From Gordonia sihwensis NBRC 108236 (GTDB lineage: Bacteria; Actinomycetota; Actinomycetes; Mycobacteriales; Mycobacteriaceae): a stretch of 64,000 nt of DNA. The stretch's first letter is position 1; every line of letters begins with the position of its first letter. The stretch is from positions 1 through 64,000 of the forward strand of contig NZ_BANU01000013.1 in the NCBI RefSeq assembly GCF_000333035.1, written 5' to 3'. Below are positions 40,197 through 50,109 of the stretch, in pieces. The position numbers were made by a program, and so were the translations under genes. Below the pieces are notes generated by a model. That model saw only the letters and a list, made by a program, of their open reading frames with translations. It was not told the DNA's origin and made no database searches.

Positions 40197-41021
40197 ATGG
40201 CCAATCCGTTTGTGAAGTTCTGGAACTACATGATGGCGCTGGGCAATTCGAAGATCGACGAGCACGCCGATCCGAAGGTGCAGATCCAGCAGGCGATCGA
40301 GGACGCGCAGCGGCAGCACCAGGCGCTCTCCCAGCAGGCGGCGGCGGTCATCGGCAACCAGCGGCAGCTCGAGATGCGGCTCAACCGCCAGCTCGAGGAG
40401 ATCGAGAAGCTGCAGGGCAATGCGCGCCAGGCGCTCACGCTCGCCGACCAGGCCGCGGCCGCCGGTGACAGTGCGAAGGTGGGCGAGTACACCAACGCCG
40501 CCGAGGCCTTCGCGGCGCAGCTGGTGACGGCCGAGCAGAACGTCGAAGACCTCAAGGTGCTGCACGATCAGTCTCTGCAGGCCGCAGCGCAGGCCAAGCA
40601 GGCCGTCGAGCGCAACGCCATGGCGCTGCAGCAGAAGCTCGCCGAACGCTCCAAGCTCCTGAGCCAGCTCGAACAGGCGAAGATGCAGGAGCAGGTCAGT
40701 GCTTCGCTGAACCAGATGAGCGAGCTCTCGGCTCCCGGCAACACGCCGAACCTCGAGCAGGTGCGCGACAAGATCGAGCGTCGCTACGCCAATGCCCTGG
40801 GGTCGGCCGAGCTCGCCAAGGGCACCGTCGCCGGACGCATGCAGGAGGTGGAGGCCGCGGGCGTCCAGCTCGCCGGCCACGCCCGGCTCGAGCAGATCCG
40901 GGCCAGCATGAACGGTGGATCGCTCGCGCCGGGGCAGACCGCCGGCGCACAGGGCGCCCCGGCGGGCCAGGTGGAGCAGGGCGGCGCTGCGCCCGCCCCG
41001 CAGACCCCGGAACAGAACTGA
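40197..41021 (+). CDS. pspA: Phage shock protein A homologue (35 kDa antigen)
   Basis: 274 residues of the PspA/IM30/ESCRT-III-like family: amphipathic N-terminus, then a long coiled coil from about 25 to 220 ([20 protein letters not shown] and similar), ending in a Gln/Pro/Gly-rich tail. It binds stressed membranes. GAGGAG lies upstream of the ATG. Corresponds to Rv2744c. The pspM and pspN genes that follow in M. tuberculosis are absent; a glycosyltransferase gene comes next. Confidence 0.94.
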   Translation: MANPFVKFWNYMMALGNSKIDEHADPKVQIQQAIEDAQRQHQALSQQAAAVIGNQRQLEMRLNRQLEEIEKLQGNARQALTLADQAAAAGDSAKVGEYTNAAEAFAAQLVTAEQNVEDLKVLHDQSLQAAAQAKQAVERNAMALQQKLAERSKLLSQLEQAKMQEQVSASLNQMSELSAPGNTPNLEQVRDKIERRYANALGSAELAKGTVAGRMQEVEAAGVQLAGHARLEQIRASMNGGSLAPGQTAGAQGAPAGQVEQGGAAPAPQTPEQN

Positions 41022-41071
41022 GCACCCTCGACAGTTCCGGCAGCCGTGACGACGGGTCCGAGACGGGCCCG

Positions 41072-42250
41072 TTGCGCATCGCGATCGTGGCCGGGTCCGA
41101 CGCCGGACACGCATTTCCGGCGCTGGGCCTGGCCACATCGCTGCGTACGGCAGGCGACCGCGTGGTCGTCTACACCGGTGAGCGGTGGACCGCGGCGGCA
41201 GCGCGCCGGGGCCTCGAGGTGCGTCCGCTGCCGGGACTGGCGGCTCTGCCCGATGAGGACGATGACGATGCCGGAGCCAAACTGAGCGTACGGGCCGCGC
41301 GGATGGCGACGGCCCTGGCTCCGGAACTGGCGACCGGCGGATTCGACCTCGTCGTCAGCGACGTCATCACGGTGGCCGGGGCCTGGGCGGCCGAGCTGGT
41401 CGGTCTGCCCTGGATCGAGCTCTCGCCGCATCCGCTCTACGAGCAGTCGGCCGGCCTGCCGCCGATCGGCGCGGGACTGGCCGCCGGCGAGGGAATCGGC
41501 GGGCGGTTGCGCGACGCGCTCCTGCGTGCGAGCGCCGCACCCGCTGTGGCCAAGGGCCGTCGGCAGCGCCGCGGCGCCCGACGGAGCATCGGCCTCCCGG
41601 ATGAGTCGACGCCCCTCGCACGATTCGTCGCGACCCTGCCCGGACTGGAGGTTCCCCGCCCGGACTGGCCTGAGCGCACCCACCTGATCGGACCGTTGCT
41701 GTTCGAACCGACCGACGACTGTTTCGTTCGGCCCGAGGGCGACGGCCCGCTCGTGGTGGTCGCGCCGTCCACGGCGGCCACGGGGGCGGGCGATCTCGGC
41801 GCCGCGGCACTGGCCGCGCTCGCCGACCTGCAGTCCACGCGACCGCTGCGGGTGGTGTACTCCGCCCTGCAGCCACCGCATGCCGAGGTGCTGCCCGACC
41901 GGCTGGTCGCGGCGACGGGCCGTCAGGACGAACTCCTCCCGGACGCCGACCTGGTGATCTGTGGCGGCGGTCACGGCATGCTCGCGAAGTCGCTGCTCGC
42001 GGGAGTGCCCGTGGTGACCGTGCCCGGCGGCGGTGATCAGTGGGAGCTCGCCAACCGGGTCGCGCGGATCGGCTGCGGACGGCTGGTGCGCCCGGCCACC
42101 ACCGCCGCACTGGCGGAGGCGATCGCCGGAGTGCTGGACGATCGGCGTCACGCCGACGCCGCCCGGCGGGTCGCCGCCACCGTCTCGGGCGTCGTCGATC
42201 CGGTGCGGGTCGCGCACGCCGCGTATCGGCGATGGACCGGGCCGAGGTGA
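41072..42250 (+). CDS. MGT-type glycosyltransferase (Rv2739c-like)
   Basis: 392 residues of GT-B fold, UGT/MGT-like: N-terminal IAIVAGSDAGHAFPALGLAT binding loop and the C-terminal donor-binding region ADLVICGGGHGMLAKSLLAG and VPVVTVPGGGDQWELANRV. In many homologues the GGGHG position is G(G/C)GHG/S and supplies sugar-nucleotide contacts. Acceptor unknown. The only good start in frame is TTG at 41072. Equivalent to Rv2739c between psp genes and recA. Confidence 0.85.
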   Translation: MRIAIVAGSDAGHAFPALGLATSLRTAGDRVVVYTGERWTAAAARRGLEVRPLPGLAALPDEDDDDAGAKLSVRAARMATALAPELATGGFDLVVSDVITVAGAWAAELVGLPWIELSPHPLYEQSAGLPPIGAGLAAGEGIGGRLRDALLRASAAPAVAKGRRQRRGARRSIGLPDESTPLARFVATLPGLEVPRPDWPERTHLIGPLLFEPTDDCFVRPEGDGPLVVVAPSTAATGAGDLGAAALAALADLQSTRPLRVVYSALQPPHAEVLPDRLVAATGRQDELLPDADLVICGGGHGMLAKSLLAGVPVVTVPGGGDQWELANRVARIGCGRLVRPATTAALAEAIAGVLDDRRHADAARRVAATVSGVVDPVRVAHAAYRRWTGPR

Positions 42251-42308
42251 ACACCTGCACGTCCGGACCGTCGGTGGCGGCGGTCCGGCGATCGTGGAGA
42301 ATGGAACC

Positions 42309-42503
42309 ATGCGTCTGACGGAGTTCGCCGAACTCACCGAGGCAGAGTTCGGCAGAAAGCGGGCCGACGGTCTGCTGACCGATCTGGTGCTGATGGAACT
42401 GGGCGGCCGCACGGGCCGGGAGGCCATCGAGCAGGGAGTGGATCCGAAGCTGGTGTGGCGGGCACTCTGCCGCGAATTCGACGTACCGCCGGAACGCTGG
42501 TGA
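42309..42503 (+). CDS. DUF3046 protein (Rv2738c-like)
   Basis: 64 residues: MRLTEFAELTEAEFGRKRAD, then REAIEQGVDPKLVWRALCRE and a short DVPPERW end. This small protein is conserved directly upstream of recA in actinobacteria and its function is unknown. Too short and all-helical to assign a fold confidently. A weak GAGAAT -10-like box lies 6 nt before the ATG. Confidence 0.85.
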   Translation: MRLTEFAELTEAEFGRKRADGLLTDLVLMELGGRTGREAIEQGVDPKLVWRALCREFDVPPERW

Positions 42504-42531
42504 TCGCCGGATCCGGCGTGTCGGATTGCCG

Positions 42532-42547
42532 TCGAACATCTGTTCGC
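42532..42547 (+). promoter_or_regulatory. SOS (LexA) box of recA
   Basis: TCGAACATCTGTTCGC matches the mycobacterial SOS box TCGAAC-N4-GTTCGA at 11 of 12 defined positions. It abuts the recA -10 box on its upstream side. Confidence 0.88.
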
Positions 42548-42553
42548 TATCCT
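42548..42553 (+). promoter_or_regulatory. -10 box of recA
   Basis: TATCCT immediately after the SOS box, so LexA would cover the -35/spacer. The leader to the ATG at 42717 is about 155 nt and holds a good GGAGGAG Shine-Dalgarno sequence. Confidence 0.6.
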
Positions 42554-42716
42554 GTAATGGAACCGGAGCGCGCTCTGGTGCGTCCAATTTAATGACCGTA
42601 CGAACGGGCCCGGGCGGAAATGTCACACCCGTCTCCTACCGTGTGGTCACGAAAGCGGAAGACGTTCGTATCCACAGCAACGTTCCAATACAGCAGAGCA
42701 CCCGGAGGAGAGACCG

Positions 42717-43760
42717 ATGGCACCCGTGACTGATCGGCAGAAGGCACTGGATCTGGCGCTGGCTCAGATCGACAAGAATTTCGGCAAGGGCTCGGTGATG
42801 CGTCTGGGTGAGGACGCCCGCCCGCCGATGGAGGTCATCCCGACCGGCTCGGTGGCCCTCGACATCGCACTCGGCATCGGCGGCCTCCCGCGCGGCCGGA
42901 TCGTGGAGGTCTACGGCCCGGAGTCCTCGGGTAAGACCACCGTCGCCCTGCACGCCGTCGCGAACGCTCAGGCCGCAGGCGGCATCGCCGCGTTCATCGA
43001 CGCCGAACATGCACTCGATCCCGAGTATGCGGCGAAGCTGGGTGTCGACATCGACGCGCTGCTGGTCTCGCAGCCGGACACCGGAGAACAGGCACTGGAG
43101 ATCGCGGATATGCTCATCCGCTCGGGTGCGCTCGACATCCTGGTGATCGACTCGGTGGCGGCGCTCGTGCCCAAGGCGGAGATCGAGGGCGAGATGGGCG
43201 ACAGCCACGTCGGACTGCAGGCACGGCTCATGAGCCAGGCCCTGCGCAAGATGACCTCCGGTCTCAACAACTCCAACACCACCGCGATCTTCATCAACCA
43301 GTTGCGCGAGAAGATCGGTGTGATGTTCGGTTCGCCGGAGACCACGACCGGCGGCAAGGCCCTCAAGTTCTACTCGTCTGTGCGACTGGACGTCCGGCGG
43401 ATCGAGACGCTCAAGGACGGCACGGACGCGGTCGGCAACCGGACGCGCGTCAAGGTCGTCAAGAACAAGGTGGCGCCGCCGTTCAAGCAGGCGGAGTTCG
43501 ACATCCTGTACGGGCACGGCATCAGCCGCGAGGGTTCGCTGATCGATCTCGGCGTGGCCGAGGGCTTCATCCGCAAGTCGGGTTCGTGGTTCACCTACGA
43601 GGGCGATCAGCTGGGGCAGGGCAAGGAGAACGCCCGTAAGTTCCTCATCGCCAATCCCGATGTCGCGAACGAGATCGAGAGCAAGATCAAGGACAAGCTC
43701 GGCATCGGTCGTCCCGCCGCGGACGCCGACGAGATCGCCCCCGAGCCCGTCGACTTCTGA
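42717..43760 (+). CDS. recA: RecA recombinase
   Basis: 347 residues (usual size; no intein, unlike M. tuberculosis). Walker A GPESSGKT (near 67-74), [15 protein letters not shown] (Walker B), loop L1/L2 regions including [20 protein letters not shown], and C-terminal acidic end. Binds single-stranded DNA, exchanges strands and triggers LexA self-cleavage. ATG with GGAGGAG. recX follows after 7 nt. Confidence 0.99.
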   Translation: MAPVTDRQKALDLALAQIDKNFGKGSVMRLGEDARPPMEVIPTGSVALDIALGIGGLPRGRIVEVYGPESSGKTTVALHAVANAQAAGGIAAFIDAEHALDPEYAAKLGVDIDALLVSQPDTGEQALEIADMLIRSGALDILVIDSVAALVPKAEIEGEMGDSHVGLQARLMSQALRKMTSGLNNSNTTAIFINQLREKIGVMFGSPETTTGGKALKFYSSVRLDVRRIETLKDGTDAVGNRTRVKVVKNKVAPPFKQAEFDILYGHGISREGSLIDLGVAEGFIRKSGSWFTYEGDQLGQGKENARKFLIANPDVANEIESKIKDKLGIGRPAADADEIAPEPVDF

Positions 43761-43767
43761 TCCACCT

Positions 43768-44277
43768 ATGTCCGACGATACGGCGGCCCGGTCCGGCCCG
43801 TCGCCCTGGGATGCTGCGCTGCGGCTCCTGGGGACCCGGGCCCGGAGCCGGGCGGAGATGCGTGACCGTCTGAACGCACGCGGCTTCACCCCGGACGAGG
43901 TGGAGCAGACTTTGCGCCGGCTCGACGAGTGGAAGCTGCTCGACGACGCCGACTTCGCCGCCGAATGGGTTCGATCGCGGCATGCGCACTCCGGTCGCGG
44001 GCGGCTGGCTCTCAAACGCGAACTGCGGACCAAGGGGATCGACGATGAGACCGCGGCGCAGGCACTGGACCAGATCGATCCCGAGGACGAGCGGGAGATC
44101 GCCGTCCGGCTCGCGGAGAAGAAGCTGAACGTCTCCGGCGAACAACTCGGTGACCGCGAGATCCGGGCCAAGGCGTATCGGCGGCTCGCAGGGGCCCTGG
44201 GTCGCCGCGGCTATCCGCCGGAGATGGTCGGATCGGTGGTCAAGGAAGTCCTCGACCGCGCTCGACACTCCGCCTGA
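43768..44277 (+). CDS. recX: Regulatory protein RecX
   Basis: 169 residues of tandem three-helix repeats: LRLLGTRARSRAEMRDRLNARGF, EEWKLLDDADFAAEWVRSR-type second repeat, and GRGRLALKRELRTKGI. RecX inhibits RecA filament growth. The ATG at 43768 gives the conserved N-terminus; the frame is open upstream into recA only as a shadow. Converges with gluD, sharing a hairpin. Confidence 0.95.
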   Translation: MSDDTAARSGPSPWDAALRLLGTRARSRAEMRDRLNARGFTPDEVEQTLRRLDEWKLLDDADFAAEWVRSRHAHSGRGRLALKRELRTKGIDDETAAQALDQIDPEDEREIAVRLAEKKLNVSGEQLGDREIRAKAYRRLAGALGRRGYPPEMVGSVVKEVLDRARHSA

Positions 44278-44279
44278 CT

Positions 44280-44313
44280 CCCGGCTTCACCGGCCGATAC
44301 CGGTGAAGCCGGG
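44280..44313. terminator. Bidirectional stem-loop between recX and gluD
   Basis: Perfect 14-bp stem CCCGGCTTCACCGG / CCGGTGAAGCCGGG with a 6-nt loop. It starts 3 nt after the recX stop and contains the last codons and stop of gluD, so it can serve both convergent transcripts. Confidence 0.8.
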
Positions 44314-45186
44314 GATGTTCTCCATCGCTTCCAGATCGGCGACATCCGGATCGGGAGCCGCGGTCCGGCGCCGGCCGCTGCGCAGACGGCGTTCGAGGTA
44401 GTTCGCCAGGCCCGTCAGACAGAAGTTGATCGCGATCATGATCACCGCCACCACGAGCAGTGACGGCAGGTAGTTGCCCCAGTACGACGCCGAGACGATG
44501 CCCGACCGCACCACCTCGATGTATCCGAAGGCGTAGCCCAGAGCGCTGTCCTTCAGCGCGATCACCATCTGCGAGATCAACGCGGGCAGCATCGCGGTCA
44601 CCGCCTGCGGCAGCAGGATCATCCGCATCATCTGCGACTTGCGCATGCCGATCGACAGGGCGGCTTCGGACTGTCCTTTGGGAACCGACTGGATTCCCGC
44701 CCGCAGGATCTCCGCGATCACCGAGCCGTTGTACAGGGTGAGACCGAAGACCACGGCGGCGAACGAGAGCTGTGACGACGGCACGACCGCGTACTTGGCG
44801 AACAGGTAGTACGCGAAGAACATCAGGATCAGGACCGGGATCGCACGGAAGACCTCGACGATCAGACCGCAGACGGCACGCACCGCCCGGTGGTCCGACA
44901 ATCGTCCGATGCCGAGCAGCGTACCGACCACCAGCGCCAGGATGATCGAGGCGAACGCCGCCTTGATCGTTCCCCACAGACCCGGCAGCAGCCAGGTGGT
45001 CCAGGTCCCGGCGACGGTGAACGGTCGCCACATGTCCGATTCGAACTGGCCGTTGTCGGCCAGCACTTTGATGATGTACGCGGCGATCGCGATCAGGATC
45101 ACGACGAAGACGACCGCGGTGATCAGGTTGCGGCGCCGGGCGTGCGGCCCGGGCGCGTCGTAGAGGACGGTCGACTGATCGCTCAT
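44287..45186 (-). CDS. gluD: Glutamate ABC transporter permease GluD
   Basis: 299 residues, His/Glu/Gln/Arg/opine-type permease with about 5 transmembrane helices; EAA-like loop [20 protein letters not shown]. Pairs with GluC as heterodimeric channel. The ATG overlaps the GluC stop by 4 nt. The C-terminus ([18 protein letters not shown]) forms the terminator hairpin sequence. Confidence 0.92.
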   Translation of the reverse strand: MSDQSTVLYDAPGPHARRRNLITAVVFVVILIAIAAYIIKVLADNGQFESDMWRPFTVAGTWTTWLLPGLWGTIKAAFASIILALVVGTLLGIGRLSDHRAVRAVCGLIVEVFRAIPVLILMFFAYYLFAKYAVVPSSQLSFAAVVFGLTLYNGSVIAEILRAGIQSVPKGQSEAALSIGMRKSQMMRMILLPQAVTAMLPALISQMVIALKDSALGYAFGYIEVVRSGIVSASYWGNYLPSLLVVAVIMIAINFCLTGLANYLERRLRSGRRRTAAPDPDVADLEAMENIPGFTGIGR

Positions 45187-45866
45187 CGCTTGACCGCCCA
45201 TCGCTTGGCGGCCCATCCGAAGACCGCACCCTCCGCGAGGGTGATGATCATGAATCCGATGGCGATGATGGCGAAGATCAGCAGGATCTGGTCGCCGTGG
45301 GTCTCGAGTTCGGACTTCATGAGCAGTGAGGCCTCCGCGACGCCGATCACCGAGGCGATCGTGGTGTTCTTGGTGAGCGCGATCAGCACCGATCCGAGCG
45401 GCGCGATGACGGTGCGCAGCGCCTGCGGCAGGATGATCAGTCCGAGAACCTGGGTGAAGGTGAGCCCGAGCGATCGAGCGGCTTCGGCCTGTCCGATCGG
45501 AATGGTGTTGAACCCGGCGCGGAGGGTCTCACAGACGAACGTCGCCGTGTACAGGACGAACGCGAGCACCGCGAGCCGGAAGTTGTTGGTGGCGATGAAG
45601 TTCGAGCTCTCCGTCGCCAGCGTGAGACCGAGGTTCTGGTACAGGCCGATGGAGCAGAAGAGCACGATCAGGGTGAGCGGGGTGTTGCGCACGACGTTCA
45701 CGTACACGGTCGCGAAGCCGCGCATCACCGGAACCGGCGAGACCTTCATGGCGGCCAGCAGGACACCCCAGATCAGTGCGCCGATCGCCGAATAGACAGT
45801 GAGTTTGATGGTGATCCAGAACGCGGGCCAGATCTGCGGACCCATGCTCTGCCATAGGTCGGACAT
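45183..45866 (-). CDS. gluC: Glutamate ABC transporter permease GluC
   Basis: 227 residues, 5 transmembrane helices, EAA loop [20 protein letters not shown] (near 130-150). Directly follows gluB (no gap) and overlaps gluD. Same order gluA-gluB-gluC-gluD as in C. glutamicum, where the operon also borders recX. Confidence 0.93.
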   Translation of the reverse strand: MSDLWQSMGPQIWPAFWITIKLTVYSAIGALIWGVLLAAMKVSPVPVMRGFATVYVNVVRNTPLTLIVLFCSIGLYQNLGLTLATESSNFIATNNFRLAVLAFVLYTATFVCETLRAGFNTIPIGQAEAARSLGLTFTQVLGLIILPQALRTVIAPLGSVLIALTKNTTIASVIGVAEASLLMKSELETHGDQILLIFAIIAIGFMIITLAEGAVFGWAAKRWAVKR

Positions 45867-46886
45867 CTACGCATCTCCTTCGCAGGGCGTCGACGGGGAG
45901 GTGAGGAAGTCGAGATTCCCGACGTCCGGGAAGAGCTTGTACTGCGATCCCGGCGCGTCGGCGCGGGCGATCCACGAATCGATCGTCTCGTTGCCGAGCG
46001 CGTCGCGGAGATCCCGGCTCCAGACGGACTGGTCGGAGCCGGGCAGCGGGGCGAGCATCGCTTCGAGCGCCTCGTTGACCTTCGCGACCGAGTCGGGATA
46101 GTTCTTCGCCATGCCGATGCCGTAGCGCTCGGTCGAGAACGGCTGGCCCTTCTTCTTGAGCTTCCCGCCGACGCAGGCGTCCTTGGGATAGGTCATCGAC
46201 ACGAGCTTGAACTCGCCGGGGTAGCGGTTGGCGTACCCGGCCAGAATCGTCTCGTCGGTGGTGAGCGCGTCGACCTTGTCACGGCGCAGCGCCTCCACGC
46301 ACGAGGAGTAGGAGTCGTACTCCTGGAGCTGGACGCCCGGCAGCTGAGCCTTCACGTTCTGCGCCGGTGTCGAACCGCTCACCGAGCACAGTTTCTTGCC
46401 GTTGTTGAGGTCCATCAGCGAGTTCAGGGACGAGTCATTCTTGCGGACCAGGAGCCCCTGGTAGGTCACGAGGTAGGGGCCCGCGAAGGCCACCTTCTTC
46501 GCGCGCGCCTCGTTGATCGAGTACGTCGCGGCGATCATGTCGACCTCACCGTTGCCGATGAGGGTCTCGCGCTGAGCGGAGGGTGTCTCGCGCCAGGTGA
46601 TCTCCGGATGCGGTACGCCGAGCCGGTCGGCGATGTGGTCGACGACGTACTCGGAGACCGACGGATCGAAACCGACCACCGAACCGTCGGGCTGCTGCAC
46701 ACCGAGCCCGGGCTGGTCGTACTTGGTGCCCAGGACGACCTTGCCGGACTTGATCGACTCGACGAGGTCGCGCGGTTCGGTGCTGCCGCACGCGGCCACG
46801 GCGGGCAGTGTCAGGGCGATCGCGAGGATCAGCGCCGGCAGTGCGCGGCGTCGGCGTGACGGGCGTCTGAGGGAAGTGGTCGCCAT
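45867..46886 (-). CDS. gluB: Glutamate-binding lipoprotein GluB
   Basis: 339 residues. Basic N-terminus (SLRRPSRRRR), hydrophobic stretch and lipobox ending AVAAC (Cys near 33), then a family-3 solute-binding protein (SBP_bac_3) with FDPSVSEYVVDHIADRLG and IAATYSINEARAKKVAFAGP. Anchored outside the membrane, it delivers glutamate or a similar acidic amino acid to GluCD. ATG at 46886, 1 nt after gluA. Confidence 0.93.
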   Translation of the reverse strand: MATTSLRRPSRRRRALPALILAIALTLPAVAACGSTEPRDLVESIKSGKVVLGTKYDQPGLGVQQPDGSVVGFDPSVSEYVVDHIADRLGVPHPEITWRETPSAQRETLIGNGEVDMIAATYSINEARAKKVAFAGPYLVTYQGLLVRKNDSSLNSLMDLNNGKKLCSVSGSTPAQNVKAQLPGVQLQEYDSYSSCVEALRRDKVDALTTDETILAGYANRYPGEFKLVSMTYPKDACVGGKLKKKGQPFSTERYGIGMAKNYPDSVAKVNEALEAMLAPLPGSDQSVWSRDLRDALGNETIDSWIARADAPGSQYKLFPDVGNLDFLTSPSTPCEGDA

Positions 46887-46887
46887 G

Positions 46888-47640
46888 TCAGCCTCCCAGG
46901 ATCTTCGACAGGAAGTCCTTCGCACGGTCGGACTTCGGCGCGGTGAAGAACGTCTCGGGATCGGTGTCCTCGACGATCTGACCGTCGGCCATGAAGATCA
47001 CGCGGTCGGCGGCCTTGCGGGCGAAGCCCATCTCGTGCGTCACGACCACCATCGTCATGCCCTCCTTGGCGAGGGCGACCATCACGTCGAGGACCTCGCT
47101 GACCATCTCCGGGTCCAGGGCCGAGGTCGGCTCGTCGAACAGGATCACCTTCGGGTCCATCGCCAACGAGCGGGCGATGGCGACGCGCTGCTGTTGACCG
47201 CCCGAGAGCTGAGCCGGGTACTTGTCCTTCTGAGCGGCGATGCCGACGCGGTCGAGCAGTTCCTCCGCACGTTTGCGGGCATCCGCCTTCGAGGCCTTGC
47301 GCACCTTGATCGGTCCGAGCGTCACGTTGTCGAGGATCGTCTTGTGCGAGAAGAGGTTGAACGACTGGAAGACCATGCCCACGTCGGCGCGGAGCCGGGC
47401 CAGGTCGCGGCCCTCCGCGGGCAGCAGTTCGCCCTCCACCCGGATCTCGCCGCTGTCGATCGGCTCGAGTCGATTGATGGTCCGGCAGAGGGTGGACTTG
47501 CCCGAGCCGGAGGGGCCGAGGACGACCACCACCTGACCGCGGGGCACTTCCAGGTCGATGTCGCGGAGCACATGGAGGTCGCCGAAGTGCTTCTGCACGT
47601 TCTTCATCGAGATCATCGGTGTGACGTTCGTGTCGGGCAT
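46888..47640 (-). CDS. gluA: Glutamate ABC transporter ATPase GluA
   Basis: 250 residues: Walker [10 protein letters not shown] (near 43-51), Q-loop VFQSFNLF, signature [15 protein letters not shown] (near 144), Walker [12 protein letters not shown] and His switch THEMGF. First gene of the operon. The ATG at 47640 lies 7 nt after a minus-strand TAGTTT box, so the operon mRNA is predicted leaderless. Confidence 0.95.
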   Translation of the reverse strand: MPDTNVTPMISMKNVQKHFGDLHVLRDIDLEVPRGQVVVVLGPSGSGKSTLCRTINRLEPIDSGEIRVEGELLPAEGRDLARLRADVGMVFQSFNLFSHKTILDNVTLGPIKVRKASKADARKRAEELLDRVGIAAQKDKYPAQLSGGQQQRVAIARSLAMDPKVILFDEPTSALDPEMVSEVLDVMVALAKEGMTMVVVTHEMGFARKAADRVIFMADGQIVEDTDPETFFTAPKSDRAKDFLSKILGG

Positions 47641-47647
47641 GACTAAC

Positions 47648-47653
47648 AAACTA
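47648..47653 (-). promoter_or_regulatory. -10 box of gluABCD (leaderless arrangement)
   Basis: Minus-strand TAGTTT, 7 nt, then gluA ATG. The hexamer lies in an AT-rich patch, unusual for this window. Confidence 0.6.
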
Positions 47654-47767
47654 GTTGTGACGCGCGTCGCCGCACGGGTTCTTTCGCATGTTCCCGCGTG
47701 TCGCCGCGCGGAACCGGACATGCCGGCGATGCGGTACGTGTGACGCGGACGGATTTGCCCCGCCACG

Positions 47768-47773
47768 TAACCT
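47768..47773 (+). promoter_or_regulatory. -10 box of miaB (leaderless arrangement)
   Basis: TAACCT, 6 nt, then GTG at 47780. Confidence 0.55.
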
Positions 47774-47779
47774 TGAGAT

Positions 47780-49345
47780 GTGAGTGTTGAGGCCCTGGGA
47801 GAGACGACGACCGAGGATGCGGCGACGGCGCCGCGCTCCTATTCGGTCCGTACCTACGGATGTCAGATGAACGTGCACGACTCCGAACGGATCGCGGGCC
47901 TCCTCGAAGACGCGGGCTATGTGGCCGCCGACGACGGCGACGACGCCGATCTGGTGGTCTTCAACACCTGTGCGGTGCGTGAGAACGCGGACAACAAGCT
48001 CTACGGCAATCTGTCGCATCTGGCGCCGGTGAAGGCGCGGCGACCCGGGATGCAGATCGCCGTCGGCGGGTGTCTGGCGCAGAAGGACAAGGACACCGTC
48101 CGCAGCCGCGCACCCTGGGTGGACGTCGTTTTCGGAACCCACAACATCGGCTCGCTGCCGGTGCTGCTCGAACGGGCCCGCCACAACGACGAGGCGCAGG
48201 TCGAGATCCTGGATTCGCTCGAACGATTCCCGTCCACCCTGCCCGCGCGCCGTGATTCGGCGTATTCGGGATGGGTGTCGGTCTCGGTCGGCTGCAACAA
48301 CACGTGCACCTTCTGCATCGTGCCGTCGCTGCGCGGCAAGGAGGTGGACCGGCGTCCGGGCGACGTTCTCGCCGAGGTGCAGGCACTGGTGGACCAGGGC
48401 GTGCTCGAAGTGACCCTGCTGGGCCAGAACGTCAACGCCTACGGGATGTCGTTCGCGGATCCGGACATCCCGCGCAACCGCGGGGCGTTCGCCGATCTGT
48501 TGCGCGCGTGCGGCGGCATCGAGGGACTGGAGCGGGTGCGCTTCACCTCGCCGCATCCGGCGGAGTTCACCGACGACGTCATCGCGGCGATGGCTGAGAC
48601 CCCCAACATCTGCCCGCAGCTGCACATGCCGCTGCAGTCCGGCTCGGACCGAGTCCTCAAGGCCATGCGACGCAGCTACCGCAGAACCAAGTTCCTCGGC
48701 ATCCTGGACCGCGTCCGCGACGCGATGCCGCACGCCGCCATCACCACCGACATCATCGTCGGTTTCCCCGGCGAGACCGAAGAGGACTTCGCGGAGACGC
48801 TCGACGTGGTGGAGCGGGCGCGCTTCTCGAGCGCGTTCACCTTCCAGTACTCGCCGCGACCGGGCACCCCGGCCGCCACCATGCCCGATCAGGTTCCGCC
48901 GGAGGTGGTGACCGAGCGGTACCAGCGGCTGATCGCGCTCCAGGAGCGGATCTGTCTGGAGGGCAACACGGCGCTGGTCGGGACCGAGGCGGAACTGCTC
49001 GTCGTCGCCGACGAGGGACGCAAGAGCTCCTCGACCGGGCGGATGACCGGACGCGCCCGCGACGGACGTCTGGTGCACTTCCTATCGACCGGCGATGCGG
49101 ACGGTCGGACCGGCGGCATCCGTCCGGGTGATGTCGTGACCACCGTGATCACCGACGCCGCCCCCCATCATCTGATCGCCGACGCCGGGGTGCTCTCGCA
49201 CCGTCGTACCCGCGCCGGCGATGCGCACGAGGCGGGCACCCTGCCCACCACACCACCCGTCGGCGTCGGGCTCGGGATGCCGTCGATCGGAGTGCAGTCC
49301 GTTCCTGAGCCGACGAGCGCATGCGGAACTGGAGGCTGTTCATGA
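47780..49345 (+). CDS. miaB: tRNA-2-methylthio-N6-dimethylallyladenosine synthase
   Basis: Radical-SAM methylthiotransferase acting on A37 after MiaA. 521 residues: N-terminal UPF0004 domain with three cluster Cys ([27 protein letters not shown]), radical-SAM motif CNNTCTFC (near 172-179) and a TRAM domain near 385-455. An extra C-terminal tail of about 55 residues ends ACGTGGCS with two Cys, which is beyond the TRAM domain. Stop overlaps the next ATG. Confidence 0.96.
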   Translation: MSVEALGETTTEDAATAPRSYSVRTYGCQMNVHDSERIAGLLEDAGYVAADDGDDADLVVFNTCAVRENADNKLYGNLSHLAPVKARRPGMQIAVGGCLAQKDKDTVRSRAPWVDVVFGTHNIGSLPVLLERARHNDEAQVEILDSLERFPSTLPARRDSAYSGWVSVSVGCNNTCTFCIVPSLRGKEVDRRPGDVLAEVQALVDQGVLEVTLLGQNVNAYGMSFADPDIPRNRGAFADLLRACGGIEGLERVRFTSPHPAEFTDDVIAAMAETPNICPQLHMPLQSGSDRVLKAMRRSYRRTKFLGILDRVRDAMPHAAITTDIIVGFPGETEEDFAETLDVVERARFSSAFTFQYSPRPGTPAATMPDQVPPEVVTERYQRLIALQERICLEGNTALVGTEAELLVVADEGRKSSSTGRMTGRARDGRLVHFLSTGDADGRTGGIRPGDVVTTVITDAAPHHLIADAGVLSHRRTRAGDAHEAGTLPTTPPVGVGLGMPSIGVQSVPEPTSACGTGGCS

Positions 49346-50049
49346 GTAAGAACGATCTGGATACTTTCACTCGATACGAGCACGAGCTCCGAAAGACCGA
49401 GAAGAAGGTCGCGGGGGAGATCGACCCCGGTGCCCGGGCCGTGGTGGTCGCCGTATGCGTGCTGCTCGCAATGGTCTCGCTGGTTCTGCCGCATGCCGGC
49501 GACGCCACGGGTCTCGACGTGCTGATGATGACCGACAAGGCCACCGCCGAGCACATCAAGCTGCCGTCGGAGATCTTCGTCTACATGCTGGCGATCTTCG
49601 GCATCGGCTTCTCGACGCTCGCGTTGATCACCCGTCGCTGGGTGCTCGCCTGGATCGCGCTGGCCGGAACCGCGGTCGACGCGGTGGCGGGCATGCTCGC
49701 GATCTGGACCCGGAACACCGTCGGAGTCGACGAGACGGCGTCGCCGTCGGGTGCCGGCGCGGGTCTGCTGCTGGGTTGGGCCGTCGCGATCGTTCTGGTG
49801 TTCCACTGGGCCCGAGTGGTGTGGAATCGCAACTCCTACCACCTCGCGCTGGAGCAGGAACGTCGCGCCGAGGCCGCCAACCGCGAAGCCTTCGGACTGT
49901 CGCTCCAGCGACCGGTGGCGCCCAGCGCGAAGGCCGCGAGAGCCGACGAAGCGGATTCTGCGGAAGCGGACTCGGCGGAGAATGCCCACACGCAGGGCGA
50001 CCAGCCTCGGGGCGACCAGACTCCTGAGGGGACCGCGTCGGAGGACTGA
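49342..50049 (+). CDS. Conserved membrane protein (Rv2732c-like)
   Basis: 235 residues: a charged N-terminus, about four transmembrane helices between residues 30 and 160 and an Ala/Glu/Asp-rich cytoplasmic tail. Function unknown. GGAGG lies 7 nt before the ATG, which overlaps the miaB stop (ATGA); same neighbour as in M. tuberculosis. Confidence 0.82.
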   Translation: MSKNDLDTFTRYEHELRKTEKKVAGEIDPGARAVVVAVCVLLAMVSLVLPHAGDATGLDVLMMTDKATAEHIKLPSEIFVYMLAIFGIGFSTLALITRRWVLAWIALAGTAVDAVAGMLAIWTRNTVGVDETASPSGAGAGLLLGWAVAIVLVFHWARVVWNRNSYHLALEQERRAEAANREAFGLSLQRPVAPSAKAARADEADSAEADSAENAHTQGDQPRGDQTPEGTASED

Positions 50050-50109
50050 GTTCCGGGCCCGGGCTCGGTGCGAACGCACCGCGCCCGGGCCGTCGGGACC
50101 TGGTGGGCG

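Noticed and set aside
42717..43760. Intein in recA
   Set aside because: The RecA frame is continuous at 347 residues with all motifs at normal spacing.
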